Positions 31,402-39,193 of a stretch of DNA of 44,476 bases are shown here, piece after piece. How positions within the stretch are numbered: the first letter of the stretch is position 1; every line of letters starts with the position of its first letter. The position numbers and the translations under genes were made by a program. Origin of the DNA: UBA3210 sp048359995. GTDB lineage: Bacteria > Bacillota_I > Bacilli_A > RFN20 > CAG-449. The notes under the pieces were generated by a model, which made no database searches, was not told the origin of the DNA, and saw only the letters and a program-made list of their open reading frames with translations. The DNA lies in NCBI GenBank assembly GCA_048359995.1, contig DBGCPK010000007.1, forward strand, positions 1 to 44,476, written 5' to 3'.

Positions 31402-32340
31402 ATGTTTAATGAATTTAATAAAATCCAAGAACTACTAAATAAAAAAACGGAGATAGAGGTAAGACTAAAACTTTTATCTTATGATGGAACACCTGAAATA
31501 AAGACTATTGATGGAAATAAATTTCTATATGTGAGAAAAAGAGTTGCAGGAAAGTTAACATCAACTTATGTTGGTGCGTACAACGATGATTTATATAATT
31601 TATTGCTTCGTAACAATAACGAGGCTAAAGGGCTAAGAAAAGAACTTAGGCATATAGAAAAGGAACTTGCAAATTTAGGATATTCAAGTAATGAACTATC
31701 TGCTCGAGTGATTCAAAATATAGATTTTGCACGGGCAAATATGAAAATGAATATTTACGACCAAGCCGTACTTGAAGGCGTAGCGACTTCGTTTCCTCAA
31801 ACAGAAGAAATTTTGGAAAACGGAAAAGTGAATGGCGTAACAGCTACTGATGTTCAAAAAATATTAAATTTAAAACACGCTTGGGAATTTATTTTAGACA
31901 AAGATGTCGTAGCAAGTAAAACTGATTATTATGTACTTTGTCATATTGCAAGAATTGTGAATGAAGGTTTTTATATGGAAGGTGGACGCATTAGGGGTGT
32001 ACCTGTTTCTATCGGTGGTACTTCATATATTCCACCGCTACCAAATGAATATGATGTAAAAGAAAAAATAACAGAAATTATTGCTACAGAAGGTGAAGTT
32101 ATAGACAAGGCAATTAAACTTTGCTTGTATTGTATGAAAACGCAAGTATTCCTTGATGGTAACAAGAGAGCATCCGTTATATTTGCTAACCATTATTTGA
32201 TATCTCAAGGCGGTGGTTTTATTGTTATTCCAGAAAATAAAGTTCCTGAATTTAAAACATTATTGGTAAAGTATTATGAAGGCGAAGATATCTCAATATT
32301 GATTACCTTTATAAAAACACATTGTTGGAAAACATTTTAA
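31402..32340 (+). CDS. Fic-family protein with altered active-site motif
   Basis: 312 residues. The N-terminal 100 are helical and charged. A Fic core follows, with the family loop at residues 247-258: TQVFLDGNKRAS. The canonical motif is HxFx(D/E)GN(G/K)RxxR; here His is replaced by Gln248 and the last Arg is lost, while Phe250, Asp252, Gly253, Asn254 and Lys255-Arg256 remain. The His is the catalytic base for AMP transfer, so activity may be lost or changed. A segment GGTSYIPPLPNEYDVKEKI matches the region before the motif in Fic proteins. Its own operator suggests autoregulation. Likely island cargo or defence/toxin-type. Confidence 0.8.
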   Translation: MFNEFNKIQELLNKKTEIEVRLKLLSYDGTPEIKTIDGNKFLYVRKRVAGKLTSTYVGAYNDDLYNLLLRNNNEAKGLRKELRHIEKELANLGYSSNELSARVIQNIDFARANMKMNIYDQAVLEGVATSFPQTEEILENGKVNGVTATDVQKILNLKHAWEFILDKDVVASKTDYYVLCHIARIVNEGFYMEGGRIRGVPVSIGGTSYIPPLPNEYDVKEKITEIIATEGEVIDKAIKLCLYCMKTQVFLDGNKRASVIFANHYLISQGGGFIVIPENKVPEFKTLLVKYYEGEDISILITFIKTHCWKTF

Positions 32341-32361
32341 TTAAACAAAAAAAGATTAAAG

Positions 32362-32390
32362 GCATCTATCGAAAAGGTAGATGCTTTTCT
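32362..32390 (+). terminator. terminator after the Fic gene
   Basis: GCATCTA (32362-32368) pairs with TAGATGC (32378-32384), flanked by an A-run before and TTTTCTTT after, so it may work in both directions. Confidence 0.85.
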
Positions 32391-32421
32391 TTACGCAAAA
32401 AGTTGCAAGGAGGTAAGATAA

Positions 32422-32787
32422 ATGGCTGAGAATTTTGGATTAAAAATAGGACTTGAAGGCGAAAAAGAGTTCAAATCAGCCCTTGCTGAAATCAATAACT
32501 CCTTCAAAGTTCTAGGCAGTGAAATGAAACTAGTTGAAAGTCAATTTGACAAGAATGACGATTCAGTTCAAGCCTTAACTGCTAAAAATCAAGTCTTAGA
32601 AAAGTCAATTGACGCACAAAAAAACAAGATAGAGACATTACGCTCAGCTCTTCAAAATGCATCTTCATCGTTTGGTGAAACCGATAAAAGAACACAGGCT
32701 TGGCAAGTTCAATTAAACAATGCAGAAGCTGAGTTAAATAAAATGGAGCGAGAACTCCAAGAAAAGACTCTTGGACACCGGAAATGA
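32422..32787 (+). pseudogene. N-terminal fragment of a phage tail tape-measure protein
   Basis: 121 residues with a strong RBS (AAGGAGG). It begins NFGLKIGLEGEKEFKSALAE, continues NNSFKVLGSEMKLVESQFD and a long coiled coil, which is the standard start of Siphoviridae-type tape-measure proteins. Those are normally 600-1500 residues. The frame ends GHRK, stop, 30 bases before the recombinase. It is a truncated prophage relic, cut where the recombinase element begins. Confidence 0.8.
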
Positions 32788-32814
32788 AAGCAAAAGCAAG
32801 AGGGAGGTTACAAA

Positions 32815-33970
32815 ATGCCAAAAATAACAGTAATTCCACCAACAATTAACCCGCTTACAAAGCTGCCAACTAATGCACTTGTGAAAAGAAAGGTCGCAGC
32901 TTATGCTAGGGTTTCAACCGACCAAGAAGAACAATTAACTTCATATGAGGCTCAGGTAGACTATTACACAAAATATATTAAAAGCAAACCGGAATGGGAA
33001 TTTGTGCAGGTTTATACTGATGAGGGAATAAGCGCAACTAACACAAAAAAGCGAGATGGATTTAAACAAATGATAGAAGATGCTCTTGCTAGTAAAATCG
33101 ACCTTATCGTTACAAAATCCGTTTCTAGATTTGCTCGTAATACAGTTGATAGTTTGGTACATATAAGGAAGTTAAAGGAAGCTGGAGTAGAGTGTTATTT
33201 TGAAAAAGAAAACATTTATACATTATATTGAAAACTCACATGAGGCAATTGTAGAACCAGAAGAATGGAAGCAGGTGCAAATAGAACTTGAACGAAGAAT
33301 AAAACTTAAGGGTGCATACAGTTCATCAAGTTTGTTTTCTTCAAAACTAATCTGTGAGGATTGTGGCGGTTTCTACGGGCGGAAAGTTTGGCATTCAACA
33401 AGCAAATATAAAAGATACATTTGGCAATGCAATAATAAGTTTAAAAAGGGTAAATCAAAATGCCAAACACCAACATTAAACGAAGAAACAATCAAGCAAA
33501 TGTTCTATATGGCTTATAGCCAATTAATGAGCAATCGAGAAAAGATAATTCAAGACTGCATCGAAATGACAGAAGGGTTAGTTGACTTTGAGGAACTAGA
33601 TCTTAACATTCAAAAGAAATCAGCGGAAGTAGGTATTATTGCAGATAGAGTAAAGACATTTGTTGAAGATTATGCAAGTGCAACACTTCCCAAAGATGAG
33701 TTTAAAGAAAAGTATGCCACACTTGAAAACAGGTATAATGAAACATATGATAAATATCAAGAACTATTGAAACTCAAGGAGCATAGGATTTCACAAGCAA
33801 AAGCAATTAAATTATTTATTAAAGCACTTAAAGAAAAGCCACTCGTGTTAGATGAATGGGATAGTTCTTGTTGGACATTATTTGTAGATAAAGCAATAGT
33901 CCATAAAGATAAAAGTATAACATTTGTATTTAACAACGGAACAAATATCAAAATAGAAGTTCTCAAGTAG
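32815..33970 (+). pseudogene. large serine recombinase with internal deletion and frameshift
   Basis: The first part (32815-33231) is the resolvase catalytic domain: YARVSTD with Ser34, VYTDEGISATNTKKRDGFKQ and SVSRFARNTVDSL. At FEKENIYTL the frame breaks. The rest (33200-33970) resumes at YIENSHEAIVEPEEW, followed by a zinc ribbon (CEDCGG, then CNN and C) and a coiled coil. Intact relatives have about 150-180 residues of DNA-binding recombinase domain between these points. So an internal deletion joined the ends out of frame; the protein should be dead. The 3' end is duplicated at 35083-35166. Confidence 0.88.
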
Positions 33971-34054
33971 GGTTCTTTTTTTGCTTTTCTGCAGTTTTTT
34001 TTAGTATAATATTTGTGAAGTTGTGATTAGCAACAGAAAGATAAACAGTAATTT
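33932..34054 (+). repeat. cassette upstream repeat, copy 1 (recombinase tail-promoter-leader)
   Basis: From inside the last codons of the recombinase through the stop, a T-rich spacer, a promoter and the leader AACAGAAAGATAAACAGTA. Copy 2 is 35128-35247. Similarity ends just before the RBS/start of two unrelated genes. Confidence 0.9.
33981..34010 (+). promoter_or_regulatory. cassette promoter, copy 1
   Basis: TTGCTT (33981-33986), 18-base spacer, TATAAT (34005-34010), 57 bases before the lipoprotein start. Confidence 0.7.
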
Positions 34055-34067
34055 ACGAGGAGGGGAC

Positions 34068-34499
34068 ATGAAAAAAATATTTGTAATTATTTTAATGGCC
34101 TTATCATTGGGTACTTTTGCGGCTTGTGGAACGGACTATGCAAAAATAACGGGCATAAGAGCGGGTATCATAAATTTCGGCGTTGACGGAGATAGTTACC
34201 GTAAGGACTGTGTTGACGATAGCACTTTGGCGGATAACGATTATCTTGTGAAAGTCGGAGAACGATACCAAATTGTCATACAACTTACGTTTACCGGTGG
34301 GAGTATCGTACCCGGTTTTGCTAGTGCAGAAAGTGTAAAAATAATTTATGACGACAATTTGATGACAATCTGTGAACCGGGCGAAAATCTTGGACACTTG
34401 TATTATCCGCTTGTATGTCAAAGCGAATTTACCTGTGCTGCTATCCTTATAGAATCCGGAGGATATCATACCGAAGTGATTGTCAGTGCCATAAAATAA
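34068..34499 (+). CDS. small lipoprotein (cassette 1 cargo)
   Basis: 143 residues from ATG 34068, set by GAGGAGGGG; a longer frame upstream covers only the repeated leader. Lipobox FAAC with Cys20. The mature domain of about 120 residues is beta-rich (YLVKVGERYQIVIQLTF, SVKIIYDDNLM), of immunoglobulin-like or immunity-lipoprotein style. No family recognised. GC is a little higher than the flanking repeats. Under the cassette promoter, followed by a 79-residue gene. Confidence 0.75.
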   Translation: MKKIFVIILMALSLGTFAACGTDYAKITGIRAGIINFGVDGDSYRKDCVDDSTLADNDYLVKVGERYQIVIQLTFTGGSIVPGFASAESVKIIYDDNLMTICEPGENLGHLYYPLVCQSEFTCAAILIESGGYHTEVIVSAIK

Positions 34500-34554
34500 C
34501 ACATAAAGCATTATAAAATAGTTTTACTGAATTTCAATTTATAAGGAAATCTGT

Positions 34555-34794
34555 ATGAGGAGGAAATGTCAGACATGGCAGTTTGAAATAACCGGTCATG
34601 ACGGGAACGTTGCTTTATTCGGTGTCAATATATTCGATTATGAATGGCAAAACACCTGCAAATTCGTAAAAGTTCGTGACCATTTATATGGTCAAGAATA
34701 TAATTTTCCTATCTATACGGTTATCATTGACGGGCGGGAGCAAGAATTTGTCGCCGGTGAATTTAGCAACTGCGTTTGGGAATTTATATCTTGA
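34555..34794 (+). CDS. 79-residue hypothetical protein (cassette 1 cargo)
   Basis: Begins MRRKCQTWQFEITGHDGNVALFG. Soluble, aromatic-rich beta protein without signal peptide. ATAAGGAAATCTG lies before the ATG. The sequence before its RBS (ATTTCAATTTATAAGG, near 34530-34545) recurs after the gene and after the flavodoxin gene, so each cargo gene seems followed by the same mark. No family recognised. Confidence 0.55.
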   Translation: MRRKCQTWQFEITGHDGNVALFGVNIFDYEWQNTCKFVKVRDHLYGQEYNFPIYTVIIDGREQEFVAGEFSNCVWEFIS

Positions 34795-34836
34795 AGTATT
34801 GAATTATGTAAATCACCATGTGCAGAGGAAATATAA

Positions 34837-34866
34837 AAAGCGAAGGTTTTTGCAGGTCTTCGCTTT
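34837..34866 (+). terminator. hairpin without T-run
   Basis: AAAGCGAAG (34837-34845) pairs with CTTCGCTTT (34858-34866), 9 perfect pairs. The following bases are GGAT, so termination would rely on the T's inside the stem; it could equally be a processing or attenuation hairpin. Confidence 0.45.
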
Positions 34867-34897
34867 GGATGTTCCTTATGGAAATTTCAATTTATAG

Positions 34898-34971
34898 GGG
34901 TGTGCATTTTCTTTCAAGGGTGTGCAAAAAATCACTTTGGGTGTGCAAATTCTAAGGTAGGGGGGTGTGCA
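34898..34971. repeat. GGGTGTGCA array, four units at about 21-bp spacing
   Basis: GGGTGTGCA starts at 34898, 34918, 34939 and 34963 (spacing 20, 21 and 24). A single copy at 35995 follows the second cassette. The periodicity suggests protein-binding sites in phase on the helix, perhaps for a recombinase or transposase. Confidence 0.85.
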
Positions 34972-35052
34972 TTTGTATTAAAATATATCGTCCTTGCCAT
35001 TAAAAAGTATAGGTATTGATACACTGTAAAAGTGCCGTCAATACCTTTTTTC
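34963..35052 (+). repeat. cassette downstream repeat, copy 1
   Basis: Starts with GGGTGTGCA, continues through TATCGTCCTTGCCATTA (34987-35003) and ends with the hairpin at 35011. Copy 2 is 35995-36084. Confidence 0.85.
35011..35052 (+). terminator. covarying hairpin element, copy B
   Basis: AGGTATTGA (35011-35019) pairs with TCAATACCT (35038-35046), inner CACT/AGTG stem, then a T-run. Terminates cassette 1. Confidence 0.8.
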
Positions 35053-35082
35053 TACGTCAAAATGGTCTGAAAATCATAAATT

Positions 35083-35166
35083 TGGCATTGTTTGTAGATA
35101 AAAATAGTGCATCGTAATGTCAACTTTAACAATGGAACAAATATCAAAATAGAAGCTCTCAAGTAG
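35083..35166 (+). pseudogene. decayed 3' tail of a second serine recombinase copy
   Basis: TTTGTAGATAAA and the last 39 bases, encoding NNGTNIKIE-LK and the stop, match the end of the recombinase at 33875-33970. Intervening bases are lost and the frame has stops. It shows that a second recombinase gene, or a duplicated end, once stood here. Confidence 0.8.
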
Positions 35167-35247
35167 GCTTCTTTTTTGCGTTTTTACGAATTATGTAGTA
35201 TAATACTTGCGAGTTACAATTTGTAACAGAAAGATAAACAGTAATTT
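35128..35247 (+). repeat. cassette upstream repeat, copy 2
   Basis: Counterpart of 33932-34054: recombinase tail, T-rich spacer, promoter and leader AACAGAAAGATAAACAGTA, placed before the flavodoxin-type gene. Confidence 0.9.
35176..35204 (+). promoter_or_regulatory. cassette promoter, copy 2
   Basis: TTGCGT (35176-35181), 17-base spacer, TATAAT (35199-35204), equivalent to the promoter at 33981. Confidence 0.75.
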
Positions 35248-35263
35248 GGGGAAGGCATTAACA

Positions 35264-35980
35264 ATGAAAATAACAGTCATAAACGGCACGGAGAAACGTG
35301 GCGTCACCTATAAATTAAAAGAGAGATTTTTGGAAAGATTTAAGTCGGCAGACATAGCCGAGTACTATTTTCCGAAGGACTGTCCGTCTTTTTGCGCAGG
35401 TTGTACAAGTTGTTTTATGAAAGGCGAAAATACCTGTAAAGACTTTATTTACATAAATGCAATCGAGAAATCACTTTTGCAAGCGGATTTGATTATTTTT
35501 ACTTCGCCCGCATACGTTATGCACGCGACAGGCGCAATGAAAGCGTTATTAGACCACTTGGCTTATCGTTGGATGCCCCACCGCCCCGCGAAAGAATTGT
35601 TCGGTAAACGCGCCGTAATTATTACGCAATGCCTTGGTGCAGGTGCAAAATCAACCGCAAAAGATATCAAACACAGTCTGTCTTGGTGGGGAATATCGAA
35701 AATCGGCGTATTTAACGGTGCGCTTATGAACGATATCTTATGGGACAAACTTACTGAGCATAAACGAAAAAATCTTACTAACAAAATCGACAAGCTTGCT
35801 CATCGATTTACTAAAATCAATTATTCAAAGCCTGCGCATACGTCGCTTATAACTAAAATCAAATTCAGTCTTTGTCGTATGATACAGAAGAAAGTGCGTA
35901 AAAGCGGAGTTGTGGGGCTTGACAACGAATATTGGTATCATAACGGCTGGCTTGGAAAAAGTCGTCCGTGGAAAAATTAA
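35264..35980 (+). CDS. NAD(P)H-dependent FMN reductase/flavodoxin-fold protein (cassette 2 cargo)
   Basis: 238 residues from ATG 35264 (GGGGAAGG upstream). It opens with the flavodoxin strand KITVINGTEKRGVTYKL, has the Cys-rich FCAGCTSCFMKGENTC stretch typical of iron-sulfur flavoprotein-like and multimeric flavodoxin WrbA-like reductases, and the FMN loop FTSPAYVMHATGAMKALLDH. The C-terminal 60 residues are basic and aromatic (NEYWYHNGWLGKSRPW). A soluble oxidoreductase using FMN; substrate unknown. It sits as the only gene of the second cassette, and is somewhat richer in GC than the flanks, so it was probably acquired. Confidence 0.85.
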   Translation: MKITVINGTEKRGVTYKLKERFLERFKSADIAEYYFPKDCPSFCAGCTSCFMKGENTCKDFIYINAIEKSLLQADLIIFTSPAYVMHATGAMKALLDHLAYRWMPHRPAKELFGKRAVIITQCLGAGAKSTAKDIKHSLSWWGISKIGVFNGALMNDILWDKLTEHKRKNLTNKIDKLAHRFTKINYSKPAHTSLITKIKFSLCRMIQKKVRKSGVVGLDNEYWYHNGWLGKSRPWKN

Positions 35981-35994
35981 ATTGCAATTTATAA

Positions 35995-36084
35995 GGGTGT
36001 GCATTGTATCAAAATGTATCGTCCTTGCCATTAGAAACGATAGGGATTGATACACAGAAATTGTATTGTCAATCCCTTTTTTTT
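35995..36084 (+). repeat. cassette downstream repeat, copy 2
   Basis: GGGTGTGCA (35995-36003), TATCGTCCTTGCCATTA (36018-36034), then the hairpin at 36041. It parallels 34963-35052 and closes cassette 2. Confidence 0.85.
36041..36084 (+). terminator. covarying hairpin element, copy C
   Basis: GGGATTGA (36043-36050) pairs with TCAATCCC (36069-36076), inner ATACA/TGTAT stem, then eight T. Relative to copies A and B, the third pair changes from T-G or T-A to G-C, keeping the stem. Confidence 0.85.
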
Positions 36085-36213
36085 GATTTTGAGGTCAAAC
36101 CAAGTCAAATCTTCGCTTTTAAAGGAAATTTTAGGACTTGTGGTGGCTTTTTTATTGTATTTTGAGCATTTATTTGTCTTTAAAAATAACAGCTGACAGT
36201 GGAAAGCCTCTAT

Positions 36214-36246
36214 AATTTAACGATTAATGGTACAAAATAACGATTA
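36214..36246. repeat. iteron pair matching the 29987 array
   Basis: AATTTAACGATTA (36214-36226) and AAAATAACGATTA (36234-36246), 20 bases apart, same orientation as at 29987. The rest of 36085-36441 is AT-rich with no gene. Confidence 0.85.
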
Positions 36247-36441
36247 TTAATTTATTGAGCATACTTAAAACACGATGCAATAAAATTTGGCGAAGTTATT
36301 GCAACGGCTTTATGGATATATTGAGAATAGGTTGTCTATTTGTCAAATAATCATATACGTTGCAATAATTTAAATATTGGAATTTTTGTTAAACTATTAA
36401 AAAATGTATGTTATCATATAATTAATTATAGGAGTTTTTGT

Positions 36442-37758
36442 ATGATTAAAAATAGAAATACACGTTTTCTCAGTTTGGCAGCTTTAGTCGCAATTTTAAG
36501 CTTGGTTGGGTGCACAACAGTTACGCCTTCAACCAGTAACACAGCGCCTTCAAACACGCCGACAACTGACATTCCAACAAGTCAGCCAAGTGTAAATAGC
36601 AATTCGTCTACTTTATCTTCATCAGAAGACCGCATTCCAGTTGAACAGATTGATGCTTTTGTTGCAAAACTTGCCAACAAAAACTTTTCATACACAACTT
36701 CATACTTGGTTGACAATCAGAAAATGCGTGGGCAAGTCAAAGTTGACAATAATAACGTATATTACGACAATAACGGAACGGTTTCCTATTTTGTTGCAGA
36801 GGATGAAAATATTTACGAAATCACACTTGGAAGTGACAAAAACTGGCACAAAAACCTTGTTGAAGATGAGACCGTTTACAACAATTTAACCCAGGTTGAG
36901 TCATTCTTCAGTGGTAGCACATGGACAGATTATTCGCCAAGTACCAACACATTTACTGGTAGGAGCGATATTTTTGGAAATGTTGAGCTTACGATTGATG
37001 GAGACGAATTTGAAATAAGAATGCCAACAGGTACAATCAATTTCACAGATATAAATTCAACAGTTGTAACAATACCAGAAATTGCCGAGGCCGTTGATTA
37101 TATTTACAAAGACGGAAAGTTTAATATTTTGGCGATGTATTCAATCTTAGATGATTGGTTTAAAGGTAACAATCAGTGGGATGAAGATGCCGTATCCTAC
37201 TTAATGAATAATTCAAAAAACACATACAAACAAATAGTTTATATAGATATAACAAATGAAAAATGTGAATTAGGAATTATTCATAAACAAAATGAAAGCC
37301 TCTATCTCAGACCATTTTATATTCAAGATAGCAATTTCTTTTCATCTATTTCTGACAATTAGGCACATGGCTATATGCAACCTGGAAATGTTTCATCTTT
37401 TGATGAGATTGCTGATTACGACCAGTTGATAAAGACAGTTGAAAGCGATGCAGAAAAATATGGATTTATATTTCAAAGAATTGGACGCTATGAAAAGTGT
37501 CCGATTGGAACATATAAAGTTGCCTTAGTCATGGATGTCCAAGACAATTTTTTGATGCCCCTTGAAGATCGAGATTATCATTGGTATAGGCAAAACTCAG
37601 ATGGTACCTGGTCCCATAAGCCTGGAGAAGGCGATATTACAAATTTAGATGCTTCCAATGAAATCATTGTCGATCCGATGGAGTGTAATCGTAAATTTGC
37701 TTTCTATTTAAATTATACTGTTTTTGTAGGATATTTCGCAGTTAGTCCATTAGCGTGA
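36442..37758 (+). pseudogene. lipoprotein gene interrupted by an in-frame TAG
   Basis: Start ATG 36442 (ATAGGAG upstream; the longer frame lacks a signal). Lipobox LVGC, Thr/Ser/Pro linker, then a domain of about 250 residues. A TAG at 37360-37362 falls in frame, and the reading continues AHGYMQPGNVSSFDEIADYD to a stop at 37756-37758 with a well-formed C-terminal domain (EDRDYHWYRQNSDGTWSHKP, VFVGYFAVSPLA). TAG is a normal stop elsewhere (rpsO). So this is probably one protein of about 438 residues with a nonsense mutation. The C-terminal part resembles domains at the ends of secreted Firmicutes proteins. Translation restart at ATG 37375 is possible but lacks an RBS. Confidence 0.7.
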
Positions 37759-37802
37759 TTTGTGATAAAATGAGAAAGTTATTATTTTAAGGAGGTGATT
37801 CA

Positions 37803-38336
37803 ATGAAACATTGTCGACGATTTTTTGCAATATGTTCTTCTTTGATATTGTTGTCTTCCCTTTTACTTCTTAGTGGATGTAATCTGTTTGTCGATCCGAA
37901 GGTAAAGCCGAAGGATACGGATATTGCCTACTGGGTCACGGATGAATTAACTCAGGACGAAGTGGATAAAATGAATATGGTTACTCTAAACTTTGATATC
38001 CTTTATTTGGATCCTTCGTATCAAGCCGATAAAGATGAAGAAGGAAATAATATTTTACCTGAATCGTATGTTGCTTATAGGATAGGCGATGATAACAAAA
38101 ATCCAGATGCAAAAAATGTAGTCATTCGCATCTTGATCAACGATCCAGATGTTTATGTCTATGGCATTACCATCTCTTCTTCCGATCAGGAAATATCAAA
38201 AAACCTGAGGAGATACGGCTTTCAACTGAACGGTGTCGGCACTTTTGGAATCGGGGAATATTGGTCAAAAGAGAATGTGTTCTTGCGTGTAAGTCCGTAC
38301 AGCAAAGTTGGCATACAAATCGACTATACTGCATAG
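37803..38336 (+). CDS. small lipoprotein, possible partner of the upstream gene
   Basis: 177 residues with AAGGAGG 8 bases before the ATG. Lipobox LSGC (Cys26). Mature domain of about 150 residues, acidic, with alternating strands (VVIRILINDPDVYVYGITI and FQLNGVGTFGIGEYW). No family recognised. Position directly behind a protein with a toxin-like C-terminal domain would fit an immunity or chaperone lipoprotein; this is inference. Confidence 0.75.
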   Translation: MKHCRRFFAICSSLILLSSLLLLSGCNLFVDPKVKPKDTDIAYWVTDELTQDEVDKMNMVTLNFDILYLDPSYQADKDEEGNNILPESYVAYRIGDDNKNPDAKNVVIRILINDPDVYVYGITISSSDQEISKNLRRYGFQLNGVGTFGIGEYWSKENVFLRVSPYSKVGIQIDYTA

Positions 38337-38391
38337 TTAGAGAAAAGTTGAATACATCTAATACTCTTGAGGTAACCGGAGCCATACGCAA

Positions 38392-38460
38392 ATGAATGAT
38401 TGGAGCAAATATAAACCTATCATTCCAGTACCAGTTCTTCCGTTATATCCATTTTTTTAA
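38392..38460 (+). pseudogene. 22-residue ORF or tail fragment
   Basis: ATG 38392 to TAA 38458-38460 encodes a Pro-rich end (WSKYKPIIPVPVLPLYPFF). No RBS. It ends 14 bases before the next start codon, and reads like the C-terminus of a lost secreted protein, as with the other gene tails in this zone. Confidence 0.3.
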
Positions 38461-38474
38461 AGGAGAATAGAAAT

Positions 38475-38867
38475 ATGAATATTCAAGAAAAACTCATTCA
38501 AAATTATCCCTTAATTATTAAAGTTGATTCTGAATTAAATTGTTATTTATTAGATAAAAAGAGATACTTAGTATTTTGGGATGAATTAATTAAAAAAGAT
38601 TCAATAGAAGAAGTATTAAATTATTTAGAAGAAAAAACTAAAAATACAATTTTTACAGAGTATAAAACATTAATCGTGGTTGGTAAAACAAAAGAAAAAT
38701 TTAAAAAAGTTGATTTACTTTATTTTAATAATGTTAATACAATTGTAGTATTTTACTTAATCAATGAAGAAACCAACGAGGTATATATGAATGATTCTTG
38801 GATTTCATTTTTAGGATTAAATTACAAAAAATATGTTAGAAAAATAAATGAGATTTTAAATAAATAG
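38475..38867 (+). CDS. 130-residue hypothetical, immunity-protein-like
   Basis: Starts MNIQEKLIQNYPLIIKVDSE with AAAGGAGAATAG upstream. Soluble alpha/beta, Lys- and Asn-rich, very AT-rich. It lies between a tail fragment (38392) and a toxin-like fragment (38876), the usual place of an immunity gene in polymorphic-toxin clusters. No specific immunity family recognised. Confidence 0.6.
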   Translation: MNIQEKLIQNYPLIIKVDSELNCYLLDKKRYLVFWDELIKKDSIEEVLNYLEEKTKNTIFTEYKTLIVVGKTKEKFKKVDLLYFNNVNTIVVFYLINEETNEVYMNDSWISFLGLNYKKYVRKINEILNK

Positions 38868-38875
38868 CAAATTAA

Positions 38876-39193
38876 TTGTTGTTTACACCAGTTGGTGGAT
38901 TTGTTACTCAAGTGGCTACATCAATAGTCAACTATGTGGGAATCGCAGCTGTTTCAATATTTGATAAAGATATTAGAAATGATATGAACGCAATTGGATG
39001 GAATCCGTTTAACGCAGATGAAAGTAAAGTGGCGAGTTCGAGTCACGTATCGTTTTATAAAGGAGTTCCAGTATTTCAAATTAGCGGAATGGGAGACGCA
39101 ATGTCTTTGGGCGCAATATTTTTTGACAAAAGTCAAGGAGTTGAAGTGTTAAAACATGAGAGAGGTCATAACACACAATTAGACCGTCTATAA
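38876..39193 (+). pseudogene. toxin-like metalloprotease-type fragment (HERGH motif)
   Basis: 105 residues beginning at TTG without RBS, so the 5' part is missing. It carries VLKHERGHNTQL, an HExxH-like motif (HERGH) seen in domains at the ends of RHS-type and other secreted proteins. It stops soon after (DRL), whereas relatives continue. A broken C-terminal domain of a larger protein. Confidence 0.5.

Noticed and set aside
36340..36441. N-terminal extension of the lipoprotein before ATG 36442
   Set aside because: The extension lacks an RBS and would bury the lipoprotein signal; ATG 36442 has ATAGGAG and gives a proper signal peptide.
39028..39052. GCGAGTTCGA near 39034 resembling the T-arm of tRNA-Gly, as a possible att repeat
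   Set aside because: The match is interrupted, does not reach the tRNA 3' end or CCA, and lies inside a protein-like frame (SKVASSSHVSF). Treated as chance.
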